From: Haemophilus influenzae
Lineage (GTDB): Bacteria > Pseudomonadota > Gammaproteobacteria > Enterobacterales > Pasteurellaceae
NCBI RefSeq assembly: GCF_019703545.1
Contig: NZ_AP018771.1
Span: forward strand, 1,798,001-1,862,000
Direction of reading: 5' to 3'
Length of the DNA: 64,000 nt
Shown piece after piece: positions 1-10,582 of the stretch (position 1 is its first letter; every line of letters starts with the position of its first letter). The position numbers and the translations under genes are program-made. The notes beneath the pieces are model-generated. The model did not search any database and was not told the DNA's origin. It worked only from the letters and a program-made list of their open reading frames with translations.

Positions 1-546
1 ATTAATAGCGCAGTTAATGGATTTGATACCTCAATGATTCACCATACTTCAGTTAGCTCTGATTTAAGTCGTTTGTTGAATCGTGGTGGAATGAACTCAA
101 TGATGGGAACACTATTAATTTGTTTCTGTGCATTGTCATTTGCAGGTGTATTACAATTGAGCGGTGCATTAACCGTGATTATTCAAAAATTACTCACCTT
201 TGTTCATTCAACTCTTTCTTTGATTATTACAACGATTCTTTGCGGTCTAACAATGATTGGGGTTACTTGTAATGGGCAAATTTCTATTCTAATTCCAGGA
301 GAAATGCTTAAAGATGCGTATGTAGAAAAAGGATTACATCCAAAAAATCTAAGTCGAACAGCAGAAGACTCCGCAACAATTATTGAACCTATTTTGCCAT
401 GGACTGCCGCAGGTGCATATATGGCAGGCACATTAGGTGTTGCAACATTGTCTTATTTACCTTGGGCAATTTTATGTTGGAGCGGTATTATCTTTGCTAT
501 TATTTATGGTGCAAGTGGAATAGGTATTGCGAAGCTAAAAAAATAA
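1..546 (+). CDS. nhaC: NhaC-family Na+/H+ antiporter, C-terminal part (5' truncated by window)
   Basis: The reading frame is open from base 1, so this is the last 181 codons of a gene that begins upstream of the window. The visible part is strongly hydrophobic, with about four membrane segments. It carries the polar stretch TAEDSATIIEPILPW, typical of the C-terminal half of NhaC/MleN-type antiporters, which exchange cytoplasmic Na+ (or malate/lactate in relatives) for protons at the inner membrane. The gene ends with KLKK-stop and is followed by a strong hairpin terminator. The next gene, xylR, has its own leader, so the two are probably separate transcripts. Assignment to the NhaC superfamily is firm; the exact substrate cannot be told from this fragment. 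Confidence 0.85.
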   Translation: MNSAVNGFDTSMIHHTSVSSDLSRLLNRGGMNSMMGTLLICFCALSFAGVLQLSGALTVIIQKLLTFVHSTLSLIITTILCGLTMIGVTCNGQISILIPGEMLKDAYVEKGLHPKNLSRTAEDSATIIEPILPWTAAGAYMAGTLGVATLSYLPWAILCWSGIIFAIIYGASGIGIAKLKK

Positions 547-561
547 ATGTGGTATTGATAT

Positions 562-592
562 AAAAATGGCCAGTTATTCTGGCTATTTTTAT
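562..592 (+). terminator. Rho-independent terminator after nhaC
   Basis: A 12-bp stem (AAAAATGGCCAG at 562-573 with CTGGCTATTTTT at 579-590, one G-U pair) has a 5-nt loop and a T-run. It starts 15 bp after the nhaC stop codon. Confidence 0.85.
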
Positions 593-656
593 CTTGAAGC
601 TAAATATCTTTTCTATTATAACTTAAATAGCAATTTCCCATAGATAAGGATATAAA

Positions 657-1820
657 ATGACGGAACAATACTACAAAATTGCCCTCTTATTTAATGCAAA
701 CAAAGTATATGATCGGCAGGTGGTGGAGGGTATTGGACAATATATTCAGGCATCGCAATGTATGTGGGATATTTTTGTAGAAGATGAATTTATCTATCAT
801 ACTGATACCATTAATCAACTTTCTATTGATGGCATTATTGCAGACTTTGATGATCCAAAAACTGTTGAATTATTGCAACACACTCTTATTCCTACTATAG
901 CAGTTGGTGGATCTTATAAACAAGCTGATTTTTATCCGCACTTTCCTTATATAGCAACAGATAATATGGCATTGGTTGAAATGGCTTTATCTCATTTACA
1001 GGAGAAAGGACTGTCACAGTTTGCATTTTATGGTTTGCAAGTAAATACTCATAAGCATTGGTCTATAGAACGAAGAGATGCTTTTGTAGAGTTGATGGAG
1101 AAAAATCATTACCCTATTTACCTATATGAGGGTGTGCAGGTTCATGCTCAAAATTGGTTGGAAGAGCAACAAAAGCTAATTGTCTGGTTAAAATCTCTTC
1201 CTTCTCATACTGGTATTATTGCAGTTACGGATGCGCGTGCTCGTCATTTATTGCAGGCTTGTGAGTACAGTAAAATTGCTGTACCTGAAGAGCTTTGTGT
1301 GGTTGGTATTGATAATGAAGAATTGATCCAATATTTATCGCGTATGTCCCTTTCCTCCGTAGAACAAGGCACGAGAGAGATTGGTTATCAAGCTGCGAAA
1401 TTATTACACAAATTACTCAATGGTCAAAAAGTTTCACATACCCCTATTTTAATTCCACCGATTACCGTTCACTCTCGAAATTCTACAGATTATCGATCAT
1501 TAACAGATCCGCTTGTCATTCAAGCAATGCATTATATTCGTCATCGTGCCTGTCATCGAATTAAAGTAGAACAAGTTTTAGATCATCTTGAAACCTCACG
1601 TTCTAATCTTGAACAACGTTTTAAGAATGAAATGAATAAAACAATTCACCAAGTCATCCACGAAGAAAAAATTTCCCGAGCAAAGAATTTATTACAACAA
1701 ACAGATATTTCTATTCAAGAAATTGCTGAGATTTGCGGCTATCCATCAATTCAATATTTTTACTCTGTTTTTAAGAAAGAATTTGAAATGACTCCTAAAG
1801 AGTTTCGACTAAATTGTTAA
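657..1820 (+). CDS. xylR: XylR, xylose operon transcriptional regulator
   Basis: This 387-residue regulator has two parts. Residues 1-275 form a LacI/ribose-binding-like sugar-sensing domain (VVGIDNEELIQYLSRMSLSS is the typical end of that fold). Residues 285-387 form an AraC-type double helix-turn-helix (ISIQEIAEICGYPSIQYFYS, then the MTPKEFR signature). This order and length match XylR of enteric bacteria and Haemophilus, which binds D-xylose and activates xylFGH/xylAB. Those target genes are not in the window. The ATG at 657 follows AAGGA at a normal distance. The gene ends 75 bp before rfaF, with which it shares no functional link. Confidence 0.92.
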   Translation: MTEQYYKIALLFNANKVYDRQVVEGIGQYIQASQCMWDIFVEDEFIYHTDTINQLSIDGIIADFDDPKTVELLQHTLIPTIAVGGSYKQADFYPHFPYIATDNMALVEMALSHLQEKGLSQFAFYGLQVNTHKHWSIERRDAFVELMEKNHYPIYLYEGVQVHAQNWLEEQQKLIVWLKSLPSHTGIIAVTDARARHLLQACEYSKIAVPEELCVVGIDNEELIQYLSRMSLSSVEQGTREIGYQAAKLLHKLLNGQKVSHTPILIPPITVHSRNSTDYRSLTDPLVIQAMHYIRHRACHRIKVEQVLDHLETSRSNLEQRFKNEMNKTIHQVIHEEKISRAKNLLQQTDISIQEIAEICGYPSIQYFYSVFKKEFEMTPKEFRLNC

Positions 1821-1895
1821 AGGAGCATATTTTTATTCAACTCTGTGTCATAATAACAAGTATTTTTGACCGCACTTTTATCTGAAAGACAGAAA

Positions 1896-2936
1896 ATGAA
1901 TATTCTAATTATTGGCCCATCTTGGGTTGGCGATATGATGATGTCGCACAGTTTGTACCAGCAACTGAAAATTCAATATCCAAACTGCAATATTGATGTG
2001 ATGGCACCGAATTGGTGTAAGCCTTTGCTTGCGCGAATGCCAGAGGTGCGTAAGGCGATTGAAATGCCATTAGGGCACGGATCCTTTGAATTGGGAACGC
2101 GTTATCGTTTAGGAAAGTCTTTGCGTGAACAATATGATATGGCGATTGTTTTGCCTAATTCATTGAAATCTGCGTTTATTCCTTTCTTCGCAAAAATTGC
2201 TCATCGTCGCGGTTGGAAAGGCGAAAGCCGTTATATTTTATTGAATGATTTACGAGCCAATAAAAAAGATTATCCAATGATGGTGCAGCGTTATGTTGCA
2301 TTGGCTTTTGAAAAAGATGCTATACCAAAAGCTGATGATATTCCTATCTTGAAACCCTATTTGACGGTTGAGCCAGCGCAACAAGCTGAAACCTTAAAAA
2401 AATTTGAAAAACAAACCGCACTTTTAGGCGGACGTCCAATTATTGGTTTTTGTCCTGGTGCGGAATTTGGCCCGGCAAAACGTTGGCCACATTATCATTA
2501 TGCAAAATTAGCAGAAATGTTAATTACCCAAGGCTATGCTGTGGCGCTATTTGGTTCTGCTAAAGATGAACCAGTAGGCGAAGAAATTCGTCAAGCACTA
2601 CCTGAAGAGTTGCGTAAGTTTTGTGTCAATTTAGCAGGAAAAACCAACTTGAATGAAGCGGTGGATTTAATTGCAAATTGTACGGCGGTCGTGACCAATG
2701 ACAGTGGTTTAATGCATATTGCGGCAGCAGTCAATCGTCCATTGATTGCACTTTATGGCCCAACGAGTCCGCAATATACGCCGCCGCTTTCGGATAAGGC
2801 AACGATTATTCGTTTAATTGAAGGCGGATTAATTAAAGTCCGTAAAGGCGACAAAGAGGGCGGTTATCATCAAAGTTTGATTGATATTACGCCAGAAATG
2901 GCATTAGAAAAACTGAAGGAACTATTGGCAAAATAA
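1896..2936 (+). CDS. rfaF: ADP-heptose:LPS heptosyltransferase II
   Basis: RfaF (WaaF) transfers the second L-glycero-D-manno-heptose onto the inner core of lipooligosaccharide at the cytoplasmic face of the inner membrane. The protein is 346 residues when started at the ATG at 1896 (MNILIIGPSWVGDMMMSHSL), close to the usual ~348. The frame is open further upstream from a TTG at 1866, but that would translate an uptake signal and extend past the conserved N-terminus. Family-9 glycosyltransferase motifs are visible: GAEFGPAKRWP near residue 185 and TNDSGLMHIAAA near residue 268. A DNA uptake sequence at 1869-1877 lies in the leader and another is inside the gene near 2415. Confidence 0.95.
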   Translation: MNILIIGPSWVGDMMMSHSLYQQLKIQYPNCNIDVMAPNWCKPLLARMPEVRKAIEMPLGHGSFELGTRYRLGKSLREQYDMAIVLPNSLKSAFIPFFAKIAHRRGWKGESRYILLNDLRANKKDYPMMVQRYVALAFEKDAIPKADDIPILKPYLTVEPAQQAETLKKFEKQTALLGGRPIIGFCPGAEFGPAKRWPHYHYAKLAEMLITQGYAVALFGSAKDEPVGEEIRQALPEELRKFCVNLAGKTNLNEAVDLIANCTAVVTNDSGLMHIAAAVNRPLIALYGPTSPQYTPPLSDKATIIRLIEGGLIKVRKGDKEGGYHQSLIDITPEMALEKLKELLAK

Positions 2937-3000
2937 TGAAAATTTGCTTAGTGAAAAGAAAACTTATAAAGATATTACTTATAAGATGACTTGTTTCATA

Positions 3001-3031
3001 AAAAATGCTCGCACTTGGCGAGCATTTTTAT
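3001..3031. terminator. Bidirectional terminator between rfaF and the MFS transporter gene
   Basis: A perfect 11-bp stem, AAAAATGCTCG (3001-3011) with CGAGCATTTTT (3019-3029), has a 7-nt loop. A/T runs on both sides let it serve the converging genes on either strand. Confidence 0.9.
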
Positions 3032-3044
3032 CTTTTATATTTTC

Positions 3045-4268
3045 TTAGTCTAAGGCTTTACCTTTTAATTCAGGGATTAAGAAAATTGTCGCTAACATAT
3101 CAATTACGTAGATAATCGCAAGTAGAGCGATGGCCGTTTGGAAAGAGTAAGCAAGTACAACTGCGCCCACAACTACAGGTCCAAATCCCCCTACGGCACG
3201 ACCAATATTGAAAAGTACGTTTTGTGCCGTTGCTCGAGCTTCTGTTGGGTAGGCTTCCGCCATCAATGCACCGTAACCGCCCAGCATTCCGTTCACAAAC
3301 ATACCTAAAAATGCCCCAGCAAGAAGCATGATGTCAGGATCGGTAAGTTGTGAGTAAACCACAATACTTATCACTGCGCCTAATTGGAAAAGTAAGAAAC
3401 TTGGTTTGCGTCCGATGCGGTCGGCGAGTTGTCCGAAAATCCAAATGCCAACCATCATGCCGCAGACGGTAACGGCGGTCCAAAGCCCAGATTTAGTTAA
3501 ACTGAATCCAAGTTGTTTTGATAAGAAATTAGGTAACCAAATCATAATGCCGTAATAACCGAAGTTTTGTACGGAGGTGAGTACGACGATACCAAGACTA
3601 ATTTTGCTCGTGGCTTTGTCTTTAATCAGAAGCTGAAATGAACGTAATTTATCAGTAAAGCAGGATTGCGTTGAAAGTGCGGTTTGTTTTTGAGTGAAAA
3701 TTTCAGGTTCGTGCAGATGAGAACGTAAGAACCAAGCGACAAATGCAGGGAAGATACCCACTAAGAACATTCCACGCCAGCCAATATGCGGGAGCAATAA
3801 TGGTGTAAGCAACGCAGCACCTAACACACCAACTTGCCAACCCAATGCAACATAAGATGCTGCTTTAGCTCTGTGGCGTGCGGGCCATGCTTCCGCTGCT
3901 AGAGCCATCCCAATTCCAAATTCACCGCCTAAGCCAATGCCAGCAATTGTGCGATAAATCAGTAAATCCCAATAACCTTGTGCAATCGCACACAACCCAG
4001 TAAATACCGCAAAAAGAAGAATAGTCCAAGTCAGTACGCGTACACGACCGTATTTATCGCTTAATGCACCAAATAAAATGCCGCCAAATACGGCACCACT
4101 CAGAGTCCAAGTTACGAGAGAGCCACCTTGGGCGGGTGTTAGATTTAAGTCTGCGGAAATTGCACTAAGCATGAAACCTAAAATGAGAAGATCGAAACCG
4201 TCCATTGCATAGCCGACGGCAGAGCCAATTAAGGCTTTCCAGCCATAACTGTTTACTTTGTTTGTCAT
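3045..4268 (-). CDS. MFS transporter, sugar/organic acid:H+ symporter type
   Basis: The protein has 407 residues when started at the ATG at 4268 (MTNKVNSYGWKAL), which has AAGGA about 8 nt upstream on the minus strand. The frame runs on to 4448, but the extra residues are unlike a normal N-terminus and cross the operator-like dyad. About 12 membrane segments are visible. The first carries the DGFD motif of metabolite:H+ and aromatic acid:H+ symporters. The loop 2-3 signature GALSDKYGRVRVL and its second-half counterpart GQLADRIGRKPS are both intact. The substrate is not evident. It lies downstream of cysK on the same strand, but a USS hairpin separates them and it probably has its own promoter and operator. 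Confidence 0.85.
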   Translation of the reverse strand: MTNKVNSYGWKALIGSAVGYAMDGFDLLILGFMLSAISADLNLTPAQGGSLVTWTLSGAVFGGILFGALSDKYGRVRVLTWTILLFAVFTGLCAIAQGYWDLLIYRTIAGIGLGGEFGIGMALAAEAWPARHRAKAASYVALGWQVGVLGAALLTPLLLPHIGWRGMFLVGIFPAFVAWFLRSHLHEPEIFTQKQTALSTQSCFTDKLRSFQLLIKDKATSKISLGIVVLTSVQNFGYYGIMIWLPNFLSKQLGFSLTKSGLWTAVTVCGMMVGIWIFGQLADRIGRKPSFLLFQLGAVISIVVYSQLTDPDIMLLAGAFLGMFVNGMLGGYGALMAEAYPTEARATAQNVLFNIGRAVGGFGPVVVGAVVLAYSFQTAIALLAIIYVIDMLATIFLIPELKGKALD

Positions 4269-4281
4269 GATGTGTCCTTTT

Positions 4282-4297
4282 GTTACTCGCGGGTAAC
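4282..4297 (-). promoter_or_regulatory. LacI/GalR-type operator candidate upstream of the MFS transporter
   Basis: GTTACTCGCGGGTAAC is a 16-bp inverted repeat (14 of 16 positions symmetric) with a central CG, the usual design of LacI-family operators. It sits 14 bp before the start codon, just ahead of the ribosome-binding site, where a bound repressor would block transcription. The cognate regulator is not in the window. Confidence 0.5.
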
Positions 4298-4475
4298 ATT
4301 TAAAGTGAAAAGAAAGGTGATTAAAAATCGGTGGATAGTTTACTGCATTAATAAAAAAATTCAATGAACAGAATATGAAAAGAAGAAAAAATTGATTTTG
4401 AATAAGAAGGAAAGGATAAAATAAGGGGATTAAACAATCTGATGTCATTCAGATTGAACTACTCTAGTCTTAATA

Positions 4476-4507
4476 AAAGTGCGGTAAAAATTCACCGCAC
4501 TTTATTC
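4476..4507 (-). terminator. Uptake-signal hairpin terminator after cysK
   Basis: Two oppositely oriented uptake signals (AAAGTGCGGT 4476-4485 and ACCGCACTTT 4494-4503) form a perfect 10-bp stem with an 8-nt loop, directly downstream of the cysK stop codon on the minus strand. Inverted USS pairs commonly act as terminators in Haemophilus. Confidence 0.8.
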
Positions 4508-4515
4508 TTTTTTGT

Positions 4516-5466
4516 TTATCCCTCAATCCCTTCAAACAGTGCTGTGCTTAAGTAGCGTTCAGAAGCTGAAGGCAAAATAACAACAATGAGTTTATCGGCA
4601 AATTCTGGTAATTTAGCTAAGCGATCTGCAGCCGCGACAGCTGCACCAGATGAAATACCTGCAAGAATGCCTTCTTCCGCCATTAAGCGACGAGCTGTTG
4701 CAAGTGCGGTATCACTATCAACAGTTTCTACGCGATCAATAATAGATAAATCTAAATTTTTAGGAATGAAACCCGCACCGATACCTTGAATTTTGTGTGG
4801 GCCTGGTTTTACTTCTTCACCCGCTAAAGTTTGACTAATGACTGGAGATTCCACTGGCTCAACGGCAACAGAAGTGATTTGTTTACCAAAATCTAATTTA
4901 ATCGCGCGAGAAATACCCGTAATCGAACCACCTGTTCCTACGCCAGCAACAACAACATCGACTTTGCCATCCGTATCTTTCCAAATTTCAGGCCCTGTTG
5001 TTTCTCGATGAATTTGTGGGTTGGCTGGATTTTCAAATTGTTTAAGCATGACATAGCGGCTTGGATCAGAAGCAACAATTTCTTCTGCTTTCGCAATAGC
5101 ACCTTTCATTCCTTTTGCGCCTTCGGTAAGCACTAAATTTACACCCAATCCGCACAATAAGCGTTTTCTTTCAAGACTCATTGTTTCTGGCATAGTGAGC
5201 GTGATTTTATAACCTCTAGCCGCCGCAACATAAGCCAAAGCAATGCCCGTGTTACCACTCGTTGCATCTACAATCTCTTTCCCTTTTGTGAGCGTACCAT
5301 CTTTTTCTGCTTGCCACACCATATTCGCCCCAATACGGCATTTTACGCTGTAGCTTGGGTTACGACCTTCAATTTTTACCACCACATTGCCGTTATGGCC
5401 AAAGTGTTTTAAACGCACAAGCGGCGTATTTCCGATAGAATAAGAATTGTCTGCATAAATTGTCAT
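4516..5466 (-). CDS. cysK: Cysteine synthase A (O-acetylserine sulfhydrylase)
   Basis: CysK makes L-cysteine from O-acetylserine and sulfide in the cytoplasm, using pyridoxal phosphate. The 316-residue protein shows the PLP-binding lysine at residue 42 in [13 protein letters not shown], the substrate loop [10 protein letters not shown], the phosphate-binding loop [10 protein letters not shown] and the C-terminal GISSGAA. Length and motifs match type A cysteine synthase. The neighbouring cysZ, also on the minus strand about 100 bp upstream, encodes the sulfate uptake partner, as in enteric bacteria. ATG start at 5466. Confidence 0.96.
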   Translation of the reverse strand: MTIYADNSYSIGNTPLVRLKHFGHNGNVVVKIEGRNPSYSVKCRIGANMVWQAEKDGTLTKGKEIVDATSGNTGIALAYVAAARGYKITLTMPETMSLERKRLLCGLGVNLVLTEGAKGMKGAIAKAEEIVASDPSRYVMLKQFENPANPQIHRETTGPEIWKDTDGKVDVVVAGVGTGGSITGISRAIKLDFGKQITSVAVEPVESPVISQTLAGEEVKPGPHKIQGIGAGFIPKNLDLSIIDRVETVDSDTALATARRLMAEEGILAGISSGAAVAAADRLAKLPEFADKLIVVILPSASERYLSTALFEGIEG

Positions 5467-5564
5467 AATATTTCCCTTTCGTTGGACTTCGTTAATGTTG
5501 GTTTATTTATAGTACCGCACTTTTGATTAAAAAAATAGTTATTTGATCTATTTATAACTGTAGG

Positions 5565-6383
5565 CTATTTAACAATCCCTGTATTTTCTGAACGAACATC
5601 AAGCCCCGTTTGAGAGGAAAAAGATCTATTCATATTAAAACCTAAGTCATTACGATAATTTTCCACCCACATCAGCGTCGCACCACATACTGCAACAGGC
5701 ATAATTAATAAATTAATCACTGGCACAAATGTGCAACAAGTAACCAATCCACCAAAAGTTAAACTTTGAGTTCGTTGATTGCCAAGTGCATTTTTCATGA
5801 TATCAAAAGAGACTTTGTGATTATCAAAAGGATAATCACAATATTGAATTGCCATCATCCAACAAGTGAACAAGAAAGTAAGTACTGGCACGATGGTTTG
5901 CCCAATCAGAGGAATAAAACTCAGTAAAAATAAGGCGATAATTTTGGGTAGGCTATAACGTAATTTTTGCCACTCTCGAGCAAGCATACGAGGCACATCC
6001 CTCATTATATCCACGAGACCATCATCATTAATATTTTCCCCCGTCAGCATTTTTTCTACTTTTTCCGCCAACAAACCATTAAAAGGTGCGGCGATAAAGC
6101 CAGAAAACGTGGTAAAAGTAAAATAAAAGAGCAATAAAATCGTTAAAATCGAAAGTGTCAGTAAAATGACACTGAGAAAACTAAGCCAGTCTGGAATAAA
6201 ATTCATCACCCAATCAATAGCACTGCTGATTTGGCTAATAAAAAGCCAAAATAAACCACAAAGCAAAACAGTATTGAGCAAAATTGGCATAATAACAAAC
6301 CGACGCAAACCTTTTTGTGTGATGAAATGCCAGCCCATCACAAAATAATGGAAACCAGATTTTAATTCATTAAGATTCAACAT
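5565..6383 (-). CDS. cysZ: CysZ, inner-membrane sulfate transporter
   Basis: CysZ is a multi-pass inner-membrane protein that brings in sulfate for cysteine synthesis. The 272-residue protein begins with the family signature [19 protein letters not shown]. It has hydrophobic segments near residues 30-55, 65-95 and 140-175 and a C-terminal membrane hairpin with [17 protein letters not shown]. Length is close to the E. coli protein (253), with a short extra C-terminal tail. It is transcribed away from zipA, from a shared 152-bp intergenic region, and precedes cysK. The same arrangement (zipA divergent to cysZ, cysK next) is found in enterics. Confidence 0.93.
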   Translation of the reverse strand: MLNLNELKSGFHYFVMGWHFITQKGLRRFVIMPILLNTVLLCGLFWLFISQISSAIDWVMNFIPDWLSFLSVILLTLSILTILLLFYFTFTTFSGFIAAPFNGLLAEKVEKMLTGENINDDGLVDIMRDVPRMLAREWQKLRYSLPKIIALFLLSFIPLIGQTIVPVLTFLFTCWMMAIQYCDYPFDNHKVSFDIMKNALGNQRTQSLTFGGLVTCCTFVPVINLLIMPVAVCGATLMWVENYRNDLGFNMNRSFSSQTGLDVRSENTGIVK

Positions 6384-6535
6384 TTTTCTTTCCTTTCAAT
6401 AAAAATATGCTTAAAACAGACCGTACTTTTCCTTTAAAATTCCACACTTTGAAGTATTTTTTCACCTACTGAAATATGGTAGCATTAGCACCATTTATAG
6501 CACTCTCGCCGAACTATCGCGCGTAAGGAATAAAA

Positions 6536-7522
6536 ATGGATTTAAATACAATTTTGATTATTGTGGGTATCGTGGCACTTGTCGCCTTAATCGTACACGG
6601 ATTATGGTCAAATCGTCGTGAGAAATCAAAATATTTTGATAAAGCCAATAAATTTGACCGCACTTCTCTAACATCTAGATCCCATACGCAAGAAGAAATG
6701 GTACAGCCAAACAATATTTCGCCAAATACCTATGTGGAAAATGGGCATACACCAATTCCTCAACCGACCACAGAAAAAGTACCATCAGAAGCTGAATTGA
6801 TCGATTATCGCCAAAGCGATAAAAGTGTGGATGACATCAAAATTTCTATTCCTAACACGCAACCTATTTATGATATGGGGAATCATCGTTCCGAGCCAAT
6901 ACAACCAACGCAACCTCAATACGATATGCCAACCGCAAATAATGTCGCAAGTATGACCTTAGAACAACTTGAAGAACAAAGTCAAAATATTGGTTTTAAT
7001 GGCATTAATTCATCATCGCCAGAATTAAGAGTTCAGCTTGCAGAATTATCTCACGAAGAACATCAAGTAGACTACAACCTCTCGTTCAATGAACCAAAAG
7101 CAGAAACGACAGCTCAGCCAAAACAAACAACTGGCTATATTCAACTTTATCTTATTCCAAAATCTAGCGAAGAATTTAATGGTGCTAAATTGGTGCAGGC
7201 TCTTGAAAACTTGGGTTTTATCTTGGGTAAAGATGAAATGTATCATCGTCACTTAGATTTAAGTGTGGCAAGTCCTGTGCTTTTTAGTGTGGCAAATTTA
7301 GAACAACCCGGCACATTCAATGCTTATAACTTAGCGGAATTTAACACCATAGGAATTGTATTATTTATGCAATTGCCCTCTCCAGGTAATAATCTTGCTA
7401 ATTTACGTATGATGATGCGTGCTGCCCATACATTAGCCGAAGATTTACAAGGTGTTATACTGACTGAAGAACAAGAAATTTTTGATGCAAATGCAGAGCA
7501 AGCCTATCTTGCTCGAGTGTAA
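6536..7522 (+). CDS. zipA: Cell division protein ZipA
   Basis: ZipA anchors FtsZ to the inner membrane and stabilises the division ring. The 328-residue protein has the expected three parts: one N-terminal membrane anchor (residues 4-24, [19 protein letters not shown]) with a basic stop-transfer patch, a flexible Pro/Gln/Thr-rich linker (about 45-195), and a C-terminal FtsZ-binding domain (about 197-326, starting [20 protein letters not shown]). RBS GTAAGGA is 6-7 nt before the ATG. It is followed by ligA after a hairpin terminator; the zipA-ligA order is conserved in gammaproteobacteria. Confidence 0.96.
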   Translation: MDLNTILIIVGIVALVALIVHGLWSNRREKSKYFDKANKFDRTSLTSRSHTQEEMVQPNNISPNTYVENGHTPIPQPTTEKVPSEAELIDYRQSDKSVDDIKISIPNTQPIYDMGNHRSEPIQPTQPQYDMPTANNVASMTLEQLEEQSQNIGFNGINSSSPELRVQLAELSHEEHQVDYNLSFNEPKAETTAQPKQTTGYIQLYLIPKSSEEFNGAKLVQALENLGFILGKDEMYHRHLDLSVASPVLFSVANLEQPGTFNAYNLAEFNTIGIVLFMQLPSPGNNLANLRMMMRAAHTLAEDLQGVILTEEQEIFDANAEQAYLARV

Positions 7523-7559
7523 ATTCATACCTTAAATTTACCGCACTTTTATATTCATT

Positions 7560-7588
7560 TAGACAGGCTTTGTACCTGTCTATTTTCA
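7560..7588 (+). terminator. Terminator between zipA and ligA
   Basis: An 8-bp stem, TAGACAGG (7560-7567) with CCTGTCTA (7575-7582), and a T-run sit between two oppositely oriented uptake signals (near 7540 and 7604). Confidence 0.75.
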
Positions 7589-7594
7589 CGCTAA

Positions 7595-9646
<2,052 letters not shown>

Positions 9647-9650
9647 TTTT

Positions 9651-9950
9651 TTATCTAAAATAGTGATAATTATAATGATACCCGACGCTTGGTGTGACTG
9701 GAAGAACAGGCAATACACGTCTTGTTCTCGTTTTAACTTTATTGTCACTTTGGTTTAATTTTAAACTTGTATCAATTTGTTGCGTTATTTTATCCTTTTG
9801 AGTTTGTGTAACAGTATTACCACTAATAACTCGAGCATTATATTCTTGCACAGTTTTCATATCGTAAACACCGCCACCAATTTGTTCTGGTTGAGATGAA
9901 CATGCTGCTAAACCTAAAATTACACAACTAACAAAAACTATTTTTCTCAT
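9651..9950 (-). CDS. Small lipoprotein of unknown function
   Basis: This is a 99-residue protein started at the ATG at 9950 (MRKIVFVSC), which has AGGAT at good spacing. An ATG at 9959 lies directly against its would-be Shine-Dalgarno and is less likely. The N-terminus is a lipoprotein signal, with LGLAAC as the lipobox followed by SSQPEQ, so the mature protein should be lipid-anchored. The rest is polar, with a basic Arg/Thr cluster and a Tyr/His-rich tail (GYHYNYHYFR). I recognise no domain. The gene follows immediately after the neighbouring exported-protein gene (10 bp between them) and is probably co-transcribed with it. Confidence 0.7.
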   Translation of the reverse strand: MRKIVFVSCVILGLAACSSQPEQIGGGVYDMKTVQEYNARVISGNTVTQTQKDKITQQIDTSLKLNQSDNKVKTRTRRVLPVLPVTPSVGYHYNYHYFR

Positions 9951-9960
9951 TAAATACATC

Positions 9961-10476
9961 CTATTTACAAATTACGTCAGTTAATACAGCCCTACCTTCT
10001 GATACATAATTCGCTGCTTTTTCCTTTAATGTTTTATTTTCTTTTAACTGAATACGCTTAGATAAATCTTTATCTGTAATTGAATAAACTGGCACATAAC
10101 TTAAATTTTGAGGATCTTTTTGGTTATAAATAGTTGCACCAACCACACTGCCATAGAATTCTCCTCTATTGTCTGGATAAAGATAATGGTAAGTCGAATT
10201 TGTGTAATCTACACCTCTTGTAATCTTAAATCCCTGACAAATTCCAGTTGGAGATTCATAAATACTTTCTGATGAAGTGGTTTCATCTATTTTATAAACT
10301 TTAAATTCAATACTTTGAGCTAGTTTTTGAGCATCATTATTTGAAACATCGGAATTAAATGCTTTTTTATCTTCAGAATCAATATAAGTGACTGCACTAG
10401 AATCATTTTCTGCAATCGAAAATTGTGAAGTAAATAAACTTCCAATAATGACACAGAACAAAGAAAAAAAGTGCAA
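9961..10476 (-). CDS. Exported protein of unknown function, apparent frameshift in signal peptide
   Basis: The long frame (up to 171 codons) has no ATG anywhere. Its first usable codon is a TTG at 10476 without a ribosome-binding site. A well-placed ATG at 10490, preceded by AAAGGAACGAG, is in another frame and joins the body only if the A7 tract at 10464-10470 (T7 on the coding strand) had one more base. The restored start would read MNNKNCTFFSLFCVIIGS, a plausible secretion signal cleaved near FSIA-END. The mature part has two cysteines (GICQGF and the C-terminal VICK) that could pair. Function unknown. Either the gene is switched by the homopolymer, broken, or miscalled at this tract. Confidence 0.55.
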   Translation of the reverse strand: MHFFSLFCVIIGSLFTSQFSIAENDSSAVTYIDSEDKKAFNSDVSNNDAQKLAQSIEFKVYKIDETTSSESIYESPTGICQGFKITRGVDYTNSTYHYLYPDNRGEFYGSVVGATIYNQKDPQNLSYVPVYSITDKDLSKRIQLKENKTLKEKAANYVSEGRAVLTDVICK

Positions 10477-10582
10477 TTTTTGTTATTCATTTCTCGTTCC
10501 TTTAGTACTTTATTAAATGCTAATCTGTTCGACTACGAATAATTTTTTCGCACTATATCAAAAAGTCTTATAACGTACTAGG

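Noticed and set aside
4269..4448. 60-residue N-terminal extension of the MFS transporter
   Set aside because: The internal ATG at 4268 has a good ribosome-binding site and begins at the conserved N-terminus; the extension would cross the operator-like dyad.
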